64,000 nucleotides of DNA from Seison nebaliae (lineage: Eukaryota; Rotifera; Pararotatoria; Seisonacea; Seisonidae). The position numbers were made by a program, and so were the translations under genes. Below the pieces are notes generated by a model. That model saw only the letters and a list, made by a program, of their open reading frames with translations, did no database searches and was not told the DNA's origin. The DNA lies in contig JALJEE010001190.1 in assembly GCA_023231475.1 (NCBI GenBank), positions 18,245-82,244 of the forward strand, given 5' to 3'. Position 1 is the first letter of the stretch, and every line of letters begins with the position of its first letter. This document shows positions 35,006 to 43,905 of the stretch, piece after piece.

Positions 35006-37082
35006 ATGGGTGATTCAGAAGTTTTGATTTCATCTTTATCGTTATTCCTATAAAATGTTTTTTAGGGAGAATATGCCGATTTCCAAGACATTGGATTAGC
35101 AACTACAGCCTCAGAGTTCTATGACCAACCATATTTGAATGAAGATGACCCGTATAATACCAACTATTATACTGATGTGTTTCAAGGACTCGATCCATCA
35201 AACTACGATGCGGACAGTTCTCTTTATTGTCCTTAGTGAATGAACTAATATTAATCATTAAACCAGCTGGTAGTATACAGAATTTACCTGTTGCTAACGA
35301 AGCTACAGGATATTTTGGACAAGGACATGCATGGAGTTTTGGAGGAGGTCAACAACCTAATTTAATAGGCAGTTCAGTTCCCGGGTATTATGGACCAAAT
35401 AGAGTTCAGTTTTCTTTCACCTTTCTTCATAAATTCAATAATAAATAGGGTACCGTTTCTCGCAATCCACAACTTGTACCTCAAGTGGCAGCTCAACGAT
35501 TAAACAATTTCTTCTCAACCAAATCTCGAACGGATTCGGTTGCTTTCGCACAATTTTTATTATCGATGAGCAACGAACAAAGACAACAAGTTCGACTGTT
35601 GTACACTCAACAATATGGTCAGGATCCTATTGCTGCTATGAAGAAGAAGTATAAAGGTGATACGGAGAATGTTCTAGAAGCTTTGATGATGGCTCCTCGT
35701 GAATATGAAGCAAAGGAATTGAATGATGCAATGAAAGGATTCTTTTCGACGAATGAAGATACTTTAACTGAAATTTTAGCCACCAGAACTGCACAAGAAG
35801 TAGATGAAATTGCAACAGCTTATCAGAGACGTTAAAATTCTTAATAAAGAATTATTAAAGATTTTCTGTTAAGTGTACGGGAAAAATTTACAGGAACAAA
35901 TACAGAAAGAAACCAAAGGAGAATTTGAAAAAATTTTGTTGAATCTTCTTAATAGAGGACGTGATAAAGAAGCCATGTGGACCAACAGACAACTGGTAGA
36001 ACAAGATGCGCAAGCTATTGCCCAAAACTTGAGCAATAAAGATTTCCTAAAAAATCAATTAATTGAAATAATGTCTTATCGTTCTTTCGGGCATTTGAAT
36101 GACACTTTCCGACGTTTCCGCGAGATCACTGGACAGAATATCGTTGCTGCTCTATTGAAAGCAACGAAAGGAGATTATGAAAACGTTCTCATTGCTATTG
36201 GTTTTTGTTTTTCAGTTATTCTCTAACAAATTCTCTAACGATCAATTTCAGCAAAATGCTCAGTAAGTAAACCAAGATATTTCGCCGAACGAATTGCCAA
36301 ATCAATGAAAGGTTTTGGCACAAATGAAGCTGCACAACATCGTGTCTTAGTGTCACGCTCTGAAGTTCATTCTTATCTGTCTACTATTTAGTTAACATTT
36401 TCATCTTTTGTAGATTGATTTGAAAGATATTGAAAAATCATATGAAGAACTAGCAGGTAAATCCTTAATAACTGCGATGAAGGATGAGAATAAAGGTGAC
36501 TATGAGGAAATATTACTAGAGATAGTCAAAGATCATCAGGGACAAGGGGGACAAGGAGGATATGGTGGACAAGATGGATATGGTGGACAAGGTGGATATG
36601 GAGGAGGTCAAGGAGGGTATGGTGGTGGCCAAGGAGGTTATGGTGGTGGTCAAGGAGGCTATGGTGGTAGTCAAGGTGGTTATGGTGGCAGTCAAGGAGG
36701 TTATGGTGGTGGTCAAGGAGGATATGGTGGATATGGACGAGGTGGAACTGAAGAAGATAAAAGTGGTTCAAATGATGAAGGTGAACAAGGAGGATATGGT
36801 CAAGGTTATGGTTCAAACGATGGGGAAAATAATTCAGGTAACACCGATCCTTATGGCTATGGAGGCGCCTATGGGGGAACAGATGCTTATGGAAGCACCG
36901 ATCCTTATGGTGGCACAGACAGTAATAGTGGTGTCGATCCATACGCTCAGTATGGAGAAACTAGTGGTAGTGTGGTCTATGATCCTTATGGTTCAGGAAC
37001 TGGATCAGGCGGTGGAGAAACTGTCACATATTATCAAGAAGGTGGTGATTATGGAGATGCAACTCAATACCAATACTATTAA
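35006..37082 (+). CDS. Annexin with four repeats and a C-terminal Gly/Tyr-rich tail
   Basis: Seven exons: 35006-35020, 35066-35216, 35267-35403, 35449-35830, 35874-36200, 36252-36364, 36414-37082 (597 aa). Residues 1-105 are an acidic, Tyr/Asn-rich head. Four annexin repeats follow: AFAQFLLSMSNEQRQQVRLL...; NDAMKGFFSTNEDTLTEILATRT...YQRLYGKNLQEQI; QLVEQDAQAIAQN...; AKSMKGFGTNEAAQHRVLVSRSEIDLKDIEKSYEEL. Only repeat 4 has an intact GxGT-type calcium loop (KGFGTNE). From about residue 417 the protein is a low-complexity tail built on (GGYGGGQ) units and then a Gly/Tyr/Asp/Ser stretch to the stop. Annexins bind acidic phospholipids with calcium. A low-complexity tail at the C-terminus rather than the N-terminus (as in annexins A7 and A11) is unusual. 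AATAAA follows at 37111. Confidence 0.88.
36537..36745 (+). repeat. Coding minisatellite in the annexin tail
   Basis: Near-perfect 21-bp units (GGWGGTYAAGGAGGNTATGG-like) repeat about nine times and encode the GGYGGGQ-type heptads. Because the unit length is a multiple of three, copy-number changes keep the frame. Long open frames on both strands here are by-products of the repeat. Confidence 0.85.
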
Positions 37083-37456
37083 ATCAATGAAGAGATCTGA
37101 ATAGAATCTGAATAAAATTATTTTATAAAAACTGCTTAAATTATATTCCGTTCATTTGTGTTTTCGAAATTTCGTTCTATATTCCTCTGATAATTCAAAG
37201 TTAATAATACTAATTGATCTGCATTGTAGAGTTGAAGATTTGGAATTTGAAGTAAAAAGAATTCTATTTAAAAGTAAATGAAATTTTGTTCGTTTCAATT
37301 TTATTCGTTTTTATTTTTGTATTTTTCATTTTACTGTTTAAACTTGTTTGTTAGTTACACCATAATATCATCGTAATTGACGTTGGTATTTTATTATAAT
37401 TTAATTTACATTGAATTATCCTACTTTTAAGTGTTTTCATCGAAGTAAATTGATTA

Positions 37457-38809
37457 ATGGCAACGAAGAAAGATTTAAAATGGGATGAAAGAGTTGTCAA
37501 ACCGGATAATCTTGGACGACTCTGGTCCATGAGAAATACACCAGGAGTAGGTAAGGAATATAATAATCGATTCAAAGATCAAGGATTAAGCGACATTACA
37601 AGTCTGGTTGAAAAATCTAAGAGTTCCTTCAAAATCATTTGACTTCTATTGTTGAGGCTAAATTTCTTCTTTTCAGCAACAGATAACTTTCCGGAATGGC
37701 TCGACAATACCATTATGATGAGATCGGATTACAAAGATTCATGTTCTAGTGCACTTGATCGAGTGCCAGCTACTTCACCTATTCTCAAAAGTTATTGAAA
37801 ATTATATAATTCTATAAAACAAATTTAATTAACTTAATAATAATGGAATGTAGGTCCGACCAAACCCTCAAAACGAAAGTCAAGAGCAGCATCATTAGCA
37901 CGATCAGTTGCAAAATCTTTAACTCGATCGAAGTCAAAAGGAAGAAAAGTAAAAAGGTCGAAATCGAGAGCTCGATCTGTTCGATCTAAATCCAAATCTG
38001 TCAGAAGAAAAAAATCGAGAGCTCGATCTGTTCGCTCTAAACCCAGATCAGTTAGAAGAAAGAAATCGAGAGCTCGATCTGTTCGATCAAGAACAAGATC
38101 AGTTAGAAGAAGGAAATCTAGAGCAAGATCAGTTCAATCTGCACCCCGATCTGTTAGAAGGAGGAGATCTAGAGCTCGATCAGTGCAATCTGTACCTAGA
38201 TCAATAAGAAGGAAAAGATCACGTGCACGATCGAAGAGACGAGCGAAATCCCTCATGTCTTTCCGATCTAGATCAAGAACAGCACGATCTAGAAAAAGAG
38301 GTCGATCGAGGTCACGAATAATCCGACGTTCAAAATCTCGAATGTCTCAACGATCTCGACCTCGAAGATCACGACCAAGAAGATCCAAGTCGAGAATGTC
38401 TCGACGATCGAAAACACGTAGATCTAAGTCGAGAGTCTCTCAACGAGGAAAGACGCGAAGATCAAAATCTAAAATTTCACGACGATCCAAAACTCGTAGA
38501 TCTAAATCCAGAATGTCTCGACGATCAAAAAGTAGACGACGACAAGCTGTAATAAAGACATATTCACAATTCTCCAAACCAAGAACGCGAAGAACTGCAT
38601 CAAAATCAAGAAGGAAAACTACAAGACGTACACGTAGTGCATGGCCAAAAGGAGAATTAACTGGTTACACTTGGTCAGCTCCTAACAGATCGATGATGAA
38701 CAGAAGTACAAAAAAGAAAGGACCGAATAATTTAACTATCTCATTTATGCAGCCGAATAGCGGTTGTCCAAAGCAATTGATTTGCGAATGTCAACCCATA
38801 TTCAAATGA
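37457..38809 (+). CDS. Arg/Ser/Lys-repeat basic protein (protamine-like or SR-like), function unknown
   Basis: Exons 37457-37622, 37677-37790 and 37854-38809 give 411 aa. The first 93 residues form a non-repetitive, possibly folded head (DLKWDERVVKPDNLGRLWSM, NTPGVGKEYNNRFKDQGLSD, FPEWLDNTIMMRSDYKDSC). From about residue 95 to 365 the protein is built of Arg-Ser/Lys-Ser repeats, including a 16-18-residue unit such as VRRKKSRARSVRSKP repeated about six times. The tail (ELTGYTWSAPN ... CPKQLICECQPIFK) is non-repetitive with three Cys. There is no RNA-recognition motif, so it is not a classic SR splicing factor. The composition fits a sperm nuclear basic protein or an RS-type scaffold; both are inference. 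The head may belong to a sperm-associated family I cannot name. AATAAA lies at 38909. Confidence 0.7.
37925..38200 (+). repeat. Coding minisatellite encoding Arg/Ser repeats
   Basis: About six diverged units of roughly 48-51 bp share the core AGAGCTCGATCTGTTCG and encode SRARSVR...RSVRR. Later parts of the exon continue as shorter Arg/Ser/Lys units. Confidence 0.7.
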
Positions 38810-38992
38810 TCAAAATGGAAAACTAAATTTGACAAATTAGATTCTAGAATCAACTGTCACTTCATCGATTGTGTTTCTTATTATCATTATCGTTTTCTTC
38901 AATGTAATAATAAAATCAAAGCCGTTTTTATCTGACTGTTTGAAATAAAAAACTAATTAAGTAATTAAATTAAATTCTTTATCCTAAATTAT

Positions 38993-39064
38993 CCTAATAC
39001 CTAATACCTAATACCTAATACCTAATACCTAATACCTAATACCTAATACCTAATACCTAATACC
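38993..39064. repeat. Telomere-like heptamer array (CCTAATA)n
   Basis: Just over ten perfect copies of CCTAATA (complement TATTAGG, or TTAGGTA) stand between the Arg/Ser gene and the epsilon-COP gene, preceded by degenerate copies (ATCCTAAATTATCCTAATA). The unit is the arthropod telomere pentamer TTAGG plus TA. It is internal to the window, hence an interstitial array if related to telomeres. Confidence 0.9.
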
Positions 39065-39302
39065 AAAAAATCTTCTTGGATAGTTGGATAGAGGGAAAAT
39101 TAATCATTATGAGGAAATTAATTTTGACTTATAGTCATTCAGTTGTCGGTATAGGAGCTTAATTATTAAAAAAAAATTCTGTTAAACATGATGATTTTGA
39201 TCCGGTAAATATTTCCTCGAAAAATTTATGAATGACGTTGTAGATATTTAGTTGTCAGTAAAACAAATTAGAATCACCATCATTCGTTCAAATTGTTAGA
39301 AA

Positions 39303-40253
39303 ATGGATGCAAATTCAATGAAACTAAATGAAATAAAAAATAAATTTTACATCGGAGAATATCAATTAGCGATAAATTTATGTTGTCAATTGAAGAGCGA
39401 CAAATTGGAAATCAAAGAAGAATGTGAAGTGTTCATGTATCGATGTTATTTAGCTCAGAAGAAATTTAGTGTGTTGAAAGCCGATTTACAATCGAGGAAG
39501 GAACAGCAACCATGGAAATCATTATTGAGATTGGCAGATTATTTGAATGAATCAGGAAATGAATTGAAAGAGAAAATTTATAATGAATCAACTGAAATGA
39601 TTGAGAAGAATCATTCCGATCTCCAAATACCTTTAGTTGCATTTTTGGAATCCCATATTTTATTTCTTCATTCATTCGATGATGTCATGAAAAAAGGAGA
39701 AGATGTCGATGACGATAATGTGAGTGGTGTGTCATTGGCATTGAATTTATTGAGATCAGTGAACGATTGTCACAATTGTCTTTCATTTGCCATTTATATT
39801 TATCTCCAATTGAGACAATATGATGAGGCAAATTCAGTTTTGAAGATGATGAAAGATTTAGATGAAGATCACATTTTGACTCATCTCTCATCTGTCTGGA
39901 TCAATTTGGCCACTCCAAATGATTCGGAAGCACCTGCAATTCAAGAAGCACGATATACATTTCAAGATTTATCGGACCGTGTCATGTCAAACGATGGGGA
40001 ACAGTCGAAAATATTCAAGACATTCTCAACCGTTTGTGATCGATTACAAGATAAGGAAATCGATGATGATAATGAAACAACGGTGAATGGAATATCAGAT
40101 GAAAGTGATTGGATATCCATATTGAATGAATTGGGAGCAAATAAGAAATTGGAATGGTCGAAAAATTTAAGATTGTTGACGGAATTGAAAGAGAAATCGA
40201 ATTTATTAAAAGAAAAAGAAGAATTGTTTGATGCATTATGTGCGGAAGTTTAA
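39303..40253 (+). CDS. COPE: Coatomer subunit epsilon
   Basis: This intronless frame encodes 316 aa, close to the 308 aa of human epsilon-COP. The start matches the family (LNEIKNKFYIGEYQLAINLC), followed by VFMYRCYLAQKKFSVL and the TPR-like core DLDEDHILTHLSSVWINLA and ARYTFQDLSDR. The protein is the TPR-rod subunit of the COPI coat, which carries cargo backwards from Golgi to ER. The last 90 residues are weakly conserved (an acidic patch DDDNETT replaces part of the usual TPR), so the final helices may have diverged. Its last 18 coding bases are antisense to the end of the PIG-O frame. Confidence 0.88.
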   Translation: MDANSMKLNEIKNKFYIGEYQLAINLCCQLKSDKLEIKEECEVFMYRCYLAQKKFSVLKADLQSRKEQQPWKSLLRLADYLNESGNELKEKIYNESTEMIEKNHSDLQIPLVAFLESHILFLHSFDDVMKKGEDVDDDNVSGVSLALNLLRSVNDCHNCLSFAIYIYLQLRQYDEANSVLKMMKDLDEDHILTHLSSVWINLATPNDSEAPAIQEARYTFQDLSDRVMSNDGEQSKIFKTFSTVCDRLQDKEIDDDNETTVNGISDESDWISILNELGANKKLEWSKNLRLLTELKEKSNLLKEKEELFDALCAEV

Positions 40254-42719
40254 TGAGATTAATTGAAAGTTTGTGGAAAGAAAATAAATAATTTTTTCTC
40301 TCAAAAATTTCATGATTAATTGAAAAGTTACCAGAAGAAAAGCGATTGAAATAAATATAAAATTTGGAGCGAAAATTTTCCATAACATTAAATGTCTTTT
40401 GAGGAAGAAGAGGAAAATTGCGGAGAATGTCAATTGAATAAGATGTCGCACATATTCACAATAATAGTCGTCAGTCTTAATTGGAAAAAGTAAAGTAGAA
40501 GAGAATGTATAAAAAATTAATAAGATGGCTGGTAAGATGGAAATCGTTCCATCGAAACCATGAAATGCAGAATTCCAATTAATTGCAGAGAAAACTGTTT
40601 GATGACCAGTACAGTAGAAGATGGTATATTGGATGAGAATTGATAATAAAAACTTTCTGATTATATAATAATCTTTCACATAAAGTTTCATTAGACAATG
40701 GAATAAAAGAACATTGATAAATGATTCCATCGGTTCAGAAATGAGTAGAAGAATCAATAGTAAATATCGGTAGTCAGGTGAATGGAGGGAACTGATGAAA
40801 AATAATAGAGAACTAACGAAGTAAATGGAATGAGGAAGGACATAATTAATAAAAAACTGGTTTAAGAATAATTTGAAAGATAATCGGTAAATGAAGATCA
40901 TGAAAAATATGACAGGTAAATTATTGGAAGAATTATTTATAAAATTTGAAATTTTCCCAGTAATTACAATTGTTCGATATTGAATTTTTTTCTTCTCAAT
41001 TTTTAATAGATATCCTATTGCTATTAAGGAGAATATAATAATTGTTGATAGATAATAATAATTATTTTTGAAATACACAGAAAAATTATTATTATTATTA
41101 TTATTGTTACAAGTGGATATTTCCTCTCGACAAATAACAAAAGTATTCAAAGATAATATGAATGAAATGATTGGAAAATAATAATAGATTTTGGAATGAT
41201 CTTTCCTTTCTAAAGAAATTACGAATAATTCCGTTAAAAAGAAGAATTTGATGATTTGATAATGATAGACAATAAATGAATTGCTCATAGGACAAAGTAA
41301 TAATGAAATTAACATTATGATTTCAATCCATTTGAACTTGTTAGTAGAATATGAATGTATTGCATATGACTTAATAATAAAAATTATTGTTCCAATTAAT
41401 ATTAAAATTCCGATAATCATATAAAATTCATTGAATTCCGTCCAAATTCTCCTGCAATTCATTTGAATTAATTTTAATCTTTCATAAATTTCCTCATTTG
41501 ACAATTCATCAATATTGTTGTGTCCTTCAAAAATATTAAAATCCATCGACTTTATTCGATTTTTCAATGATGGATAATTATTGAGATAGTTAAGTATTTG
41601 ACGATAATTCTTCTTCAAATAAGTTCGATATTGTTTGGAAGAGTCGTGAAAAATTGATGGAATCAGTATTCCTAAATTGGAATAAGGTATATTCACATTC
41701 ATCAATGAACTAATTGTTGGTACTAAATCGATTTGTGTAATCTCAGTAAATTCTGATACAGTTTCATCGAACTTCCATTGAGGAGAATAAAAGAGTGTTG
41801 TCGTTCTCTTCTCCAAATGAGAATCGCCTCCATGATCTCCATAATTCGTCATTCCATGATCACCCAACACAATTAATAATTCTTTTGATTTTACTTTATA
41901 TTTTAAAAGATTATATAAGAAATCATCCGTCTCCATTTGTTTCCTTTTCATTTCCAAATGATCCGCACCATATCGATGACCACAATGATCAATTCCGAGA
42001 AGATGAAGTAAAATAAATTTGATATCATCTCTATTTTCTTTTGAAATATTTCTGATGTGTTGACACATCTCCATTCGACACTTTCCATCACTTCGTTTAT
42101 TGCAATAAAATGAACAAATAATTTCTCGAATTCCATCATCCACCGTATCCAAATCACGAACATTAAACGATGGATATGGATGGACATGTGTGAATAATTT
42201 CGTCTTATTTAATGATAACATCGTCATCCAAGTATCATCTCCAACAAATAATCTTCCGTCATTCTCAAATCTCTTCACTAATTGATAAATTAAATTATCT
42301 TCATTAATTTCATCTCCTCCTCCAAAATTTGCACCGGCTTCGATGAAGGTTGGTAGAGATCCAGTTATTATACCTGTCAATCTTTGTAAAGTAGTAGTTG
42401 GAGCGTCAGCGATCGTTTCATATAAACGATAATTGTTTTTATGAGAATTTAACCATTTGATGCTTTTCTGAAAATTTCCTTCATAGAATGATTTTCTTGT
42501 GGGATCGAAAGATGAATAAAAGAAATCGAATCGTAAAGCATCAACAATGACGATCGTTAAAGAATCGAATTTCTCAGATATCTTATTATCAAAATCCTCC
42601 TCATTCTTTTCAGTTGTCAACACTTTAGTGAGAAAGAAACCGTTAGCGAAGATGAACAATCCGAGAAGTGAAAACAGAACGACCACAATCTGACGTGCAT
42701 CAATCTTTACTCTTCTCAT
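40236..42719 (-). CDS. PIGO: GPI ethanolamine phosphate transferase 3 (PIG-O)
   Basis: This intronless frame encodes 827 aa (vertebrate PIG-O is about 1090 aa). The N-terminal anchor (residues 10-31) is followed by the alkaline-phosphatase-like catalytic domain: IVDALRFDF (metal ligand D60), ADAPTTTLQRL (nucleophile Thr near 108-109), GSLPTFIEAG, FVGDDTW, PSFNVRDLDTVDDGI, GIDHCGH (D244, H248) and GDHGMTNYGDHGGDS (D287, H288). These match PIG-O rather than PIG-N or PIG-G. The C-terminal half is a run of transmembrane helices. The enzyme adds phosphoethanolamine to the third mannose of the GPI anchor in the ER, the group later joined to proteins. The shorter length reflects fewer or shorter C-terminal helices. 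It is head to head with the DGCR6-like gene. Confidence 0.93.
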   Translation of the reverse strand: MRRVKIDARQIVVVLFSLLGLFIFANGFFLTKVLTTEKNEEDFDNKISEKFDSLTIVIVDALRFDFFYSSFDPTRKSFYEGNFQKSIKWLNSHKNNYRLYETIADAPTTTLQRLTGIITGSLPTFIEAGANFGGGDEINEDNLIYQLVKRFENDGRLFVGDDTWMTMLSLNKTKLFTHVHPYPSFNVRDLDTVDDGIREIICSFYCNKRSDGKCRMEMCQHIRNISKENRDDIKFILLHLLGIDHCGHRYGADHLEMKRKQMETDDFLYNLLKYKVKSKELLIVLGDHGMTNYGDHGGDSHLEKRTTTLFYSPQWKFDETVSEFTEITQIDLVPTISSLMNVNIPYSNLGILIPSIFHDSSKQYRTYLKKNYRQILNYLNNYPSLKNRIKSMDFNIFEGHNNIDELSNEEIYERLKLIQMNCRRIWTEFNEFYMIIGILILIGTIIFIIKSYAIHSYSTNKFKWIEIIMLISLLLCPMSNSFIVYHYQIIKFFFLTELFVISLERKDHSKIYYYFPIISFILSLNTFVICREEISTCNNNNNNNNFSVYFKNNYYYLSTIIIFSLIAIGYLLKIEKKKIQYRTIVITGKISNFINNSSNNLPVIFFMIFIYRLSFKLFLNQFFINYVLPHSIYFVSSLLFFISSLHSPDYRYLLLILLLISEPMESFINVLLFHCLMKLYVKDYYIIRKFLLSILIQYTIFYCTGHQTVFSAINWNSAFHGFDGTISILPAILLIFYTFSSTLLFPIKTDDYYCEYVRHLIQLTFSAIFLFFLKRHLMLWKIFAPNFIFISIAFLLVTFQLIMKFLREKIIYFLSTNFQLISLNFRT

Positions 42720-42879
42720 TTCAAGCTCATTAATCGAATTTCAATTTTTTCAACTCCAACTTTCATAAAATAAGTTATGACAAAAAATTAATTTATGAGA
42801 AAATTCATTTGAAATCTTCTTCTTAAATATTAGAGAAGAGTGGTTAACGCAAAAGCCAAATGACAATTTGCACAATAGA
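42720..42879. promoter_or_regulatory. Short divergent promoter, PIG-O / DGCR6-like
   Basis: Only 160 bp lies between the two start codons, so the transcription starts of both genes, and probably a shared bidirectional promoter, must sit within or very near it. No TATA box or other element is clear. Confidence 0.5.
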
Positions 42880-43502
42880 ATGCCAATAAAATTCGAGGAT
42901 GTCGTAGAGTTCTACAGTAGTTTACCTGCGTTTACTTTTCCCTCAACTTCTTTCCTTATTCGCCCATCAATTTAGTCATCTCAAATCTCGTGTGGATGCC
43001 AATGAATTCATTAACGGTTTATTTACAAGTATGAATGATGATAATGTCATACAAACAAGTTTCCTTCCAATATCACCAGATGAAAATATTTTATGAATGC
43101 ACAGTTTTCGAATTATATGATCTCCAATATTTTACAGAGACGAAGTTGTGGGAGGCGCGACAGTCCGAAATGAAGAAATTAGATGAATCCTCATCTAATT
43201 ATATATCAATAGAAGTAAAATTAATTATTGCCTTAATAAAATCATTCTCTCGAAACTGTAAAAAGGATTTCAACGAACGAAAGAAGGAAGTGATGAAACA
43301 AATCGATTTGAAGATCATCCAAGAACTTGATCGAATGATCTTCAGTCAACAAACTACATTGAACTCATTAAACGTTCCAGCATTCAAAGTTACTAACACA
43401 CAGAATGATGTTCAATTACAAATTGAAATATTAGAGTTTCTTAATACACATCGGAAAGAATTAGTCGTAGAAAAGGACAATTCGGAGGTGGATGTTGTAT
43501 AA
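42880..43502 (+). CDS. DGCR6: DGCR6 / gonadal family protein
   Basis: Exons 42880-42929, 42976-43028 and 43105-43502 give 166 aa. The splice choice is decided by homology: FYSSLPAHLKSRVDANEFINGLFTIFELYDLQYFTETKLW (read across three exons) parallels the family's LQSLVKELP...[25 protein letters not shown]. The C-terminal part (DLKIIQELDRMIFSQQTTLN, VTNTQNDVQLQIEILEFL) matches DGCR6 [25 protein letters not shown]...TLQMNLLELI closely. The protein is mostly helical and coiled coil; its molecular role is not well known. The N-terminus is about 20-30 residues shorter than in relatives, so a further upstream exon is possible. The exon 2 donor (GTATGA) is one of the few GTA donors in the window. Confidence 0.82.
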
Positions 43503-43905
43503 AATTTGATGATATATGAATCGTGATAGAAAAGCTTTAAATTTAAATTTAAAAATTCTAATTTTTAAAATTTTATTCAATTTCAACATTTTTTCTATAT
43601 TAAATAAATTTATGTTAAGTAAGACATATTAAATAAGAATATTAGAAATTGAAAATGTTTAGTAATTCTTCTCTCTTCTCTCGTCATTCATCTCCTCTTC
43701 TATTGGCACTTATCAAAAGAGATTAGACGAAATAGAACAATTGTAAGAATTCTTCGAATTATCTCTCTCTGTCTAATACAAATTTTCATTTTTGTTTGTC
43801 AGAAAGAAAACTCTTATATCGATCGAGAAAGTTTTTCTTGTCGAAGGGAAATTGAAAGTTGAAATAGGATTTTTTCATTTTCTTATTTGATCGTTGCGAA
43901 AAAGA
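43503..43905. other. Intergenic stretch, DGCR6-like / hnRNP M-like
   Basis: About 400 bp holds the 3' UTR of the DGCR6-like gene (AATAAA-type signal near 43603) and the presumed promoter of the next gene. Nothing else was recognised. Confidence 0.4.

Noticed and set aside
35217-35266. Apparent stop after the second annexin exon
   Set aside because: It lies in a 50-bp intron with matching phase; the reading continues cleanly on both sides.
36516-37104. Long open frames on both strands over the annexin tail
   Set aside because: They are by-products of the 21-bp repeat, whose length is a multiple of three; the annexin frame has the homology.
43029-43104. Open reading through bases 43035-43104 as DGCR6-like coding sequence
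   Set aside because: The encoded residues do not match the family, while splicing them out joins NGLFT to IFELYDLQ in agreement with it.
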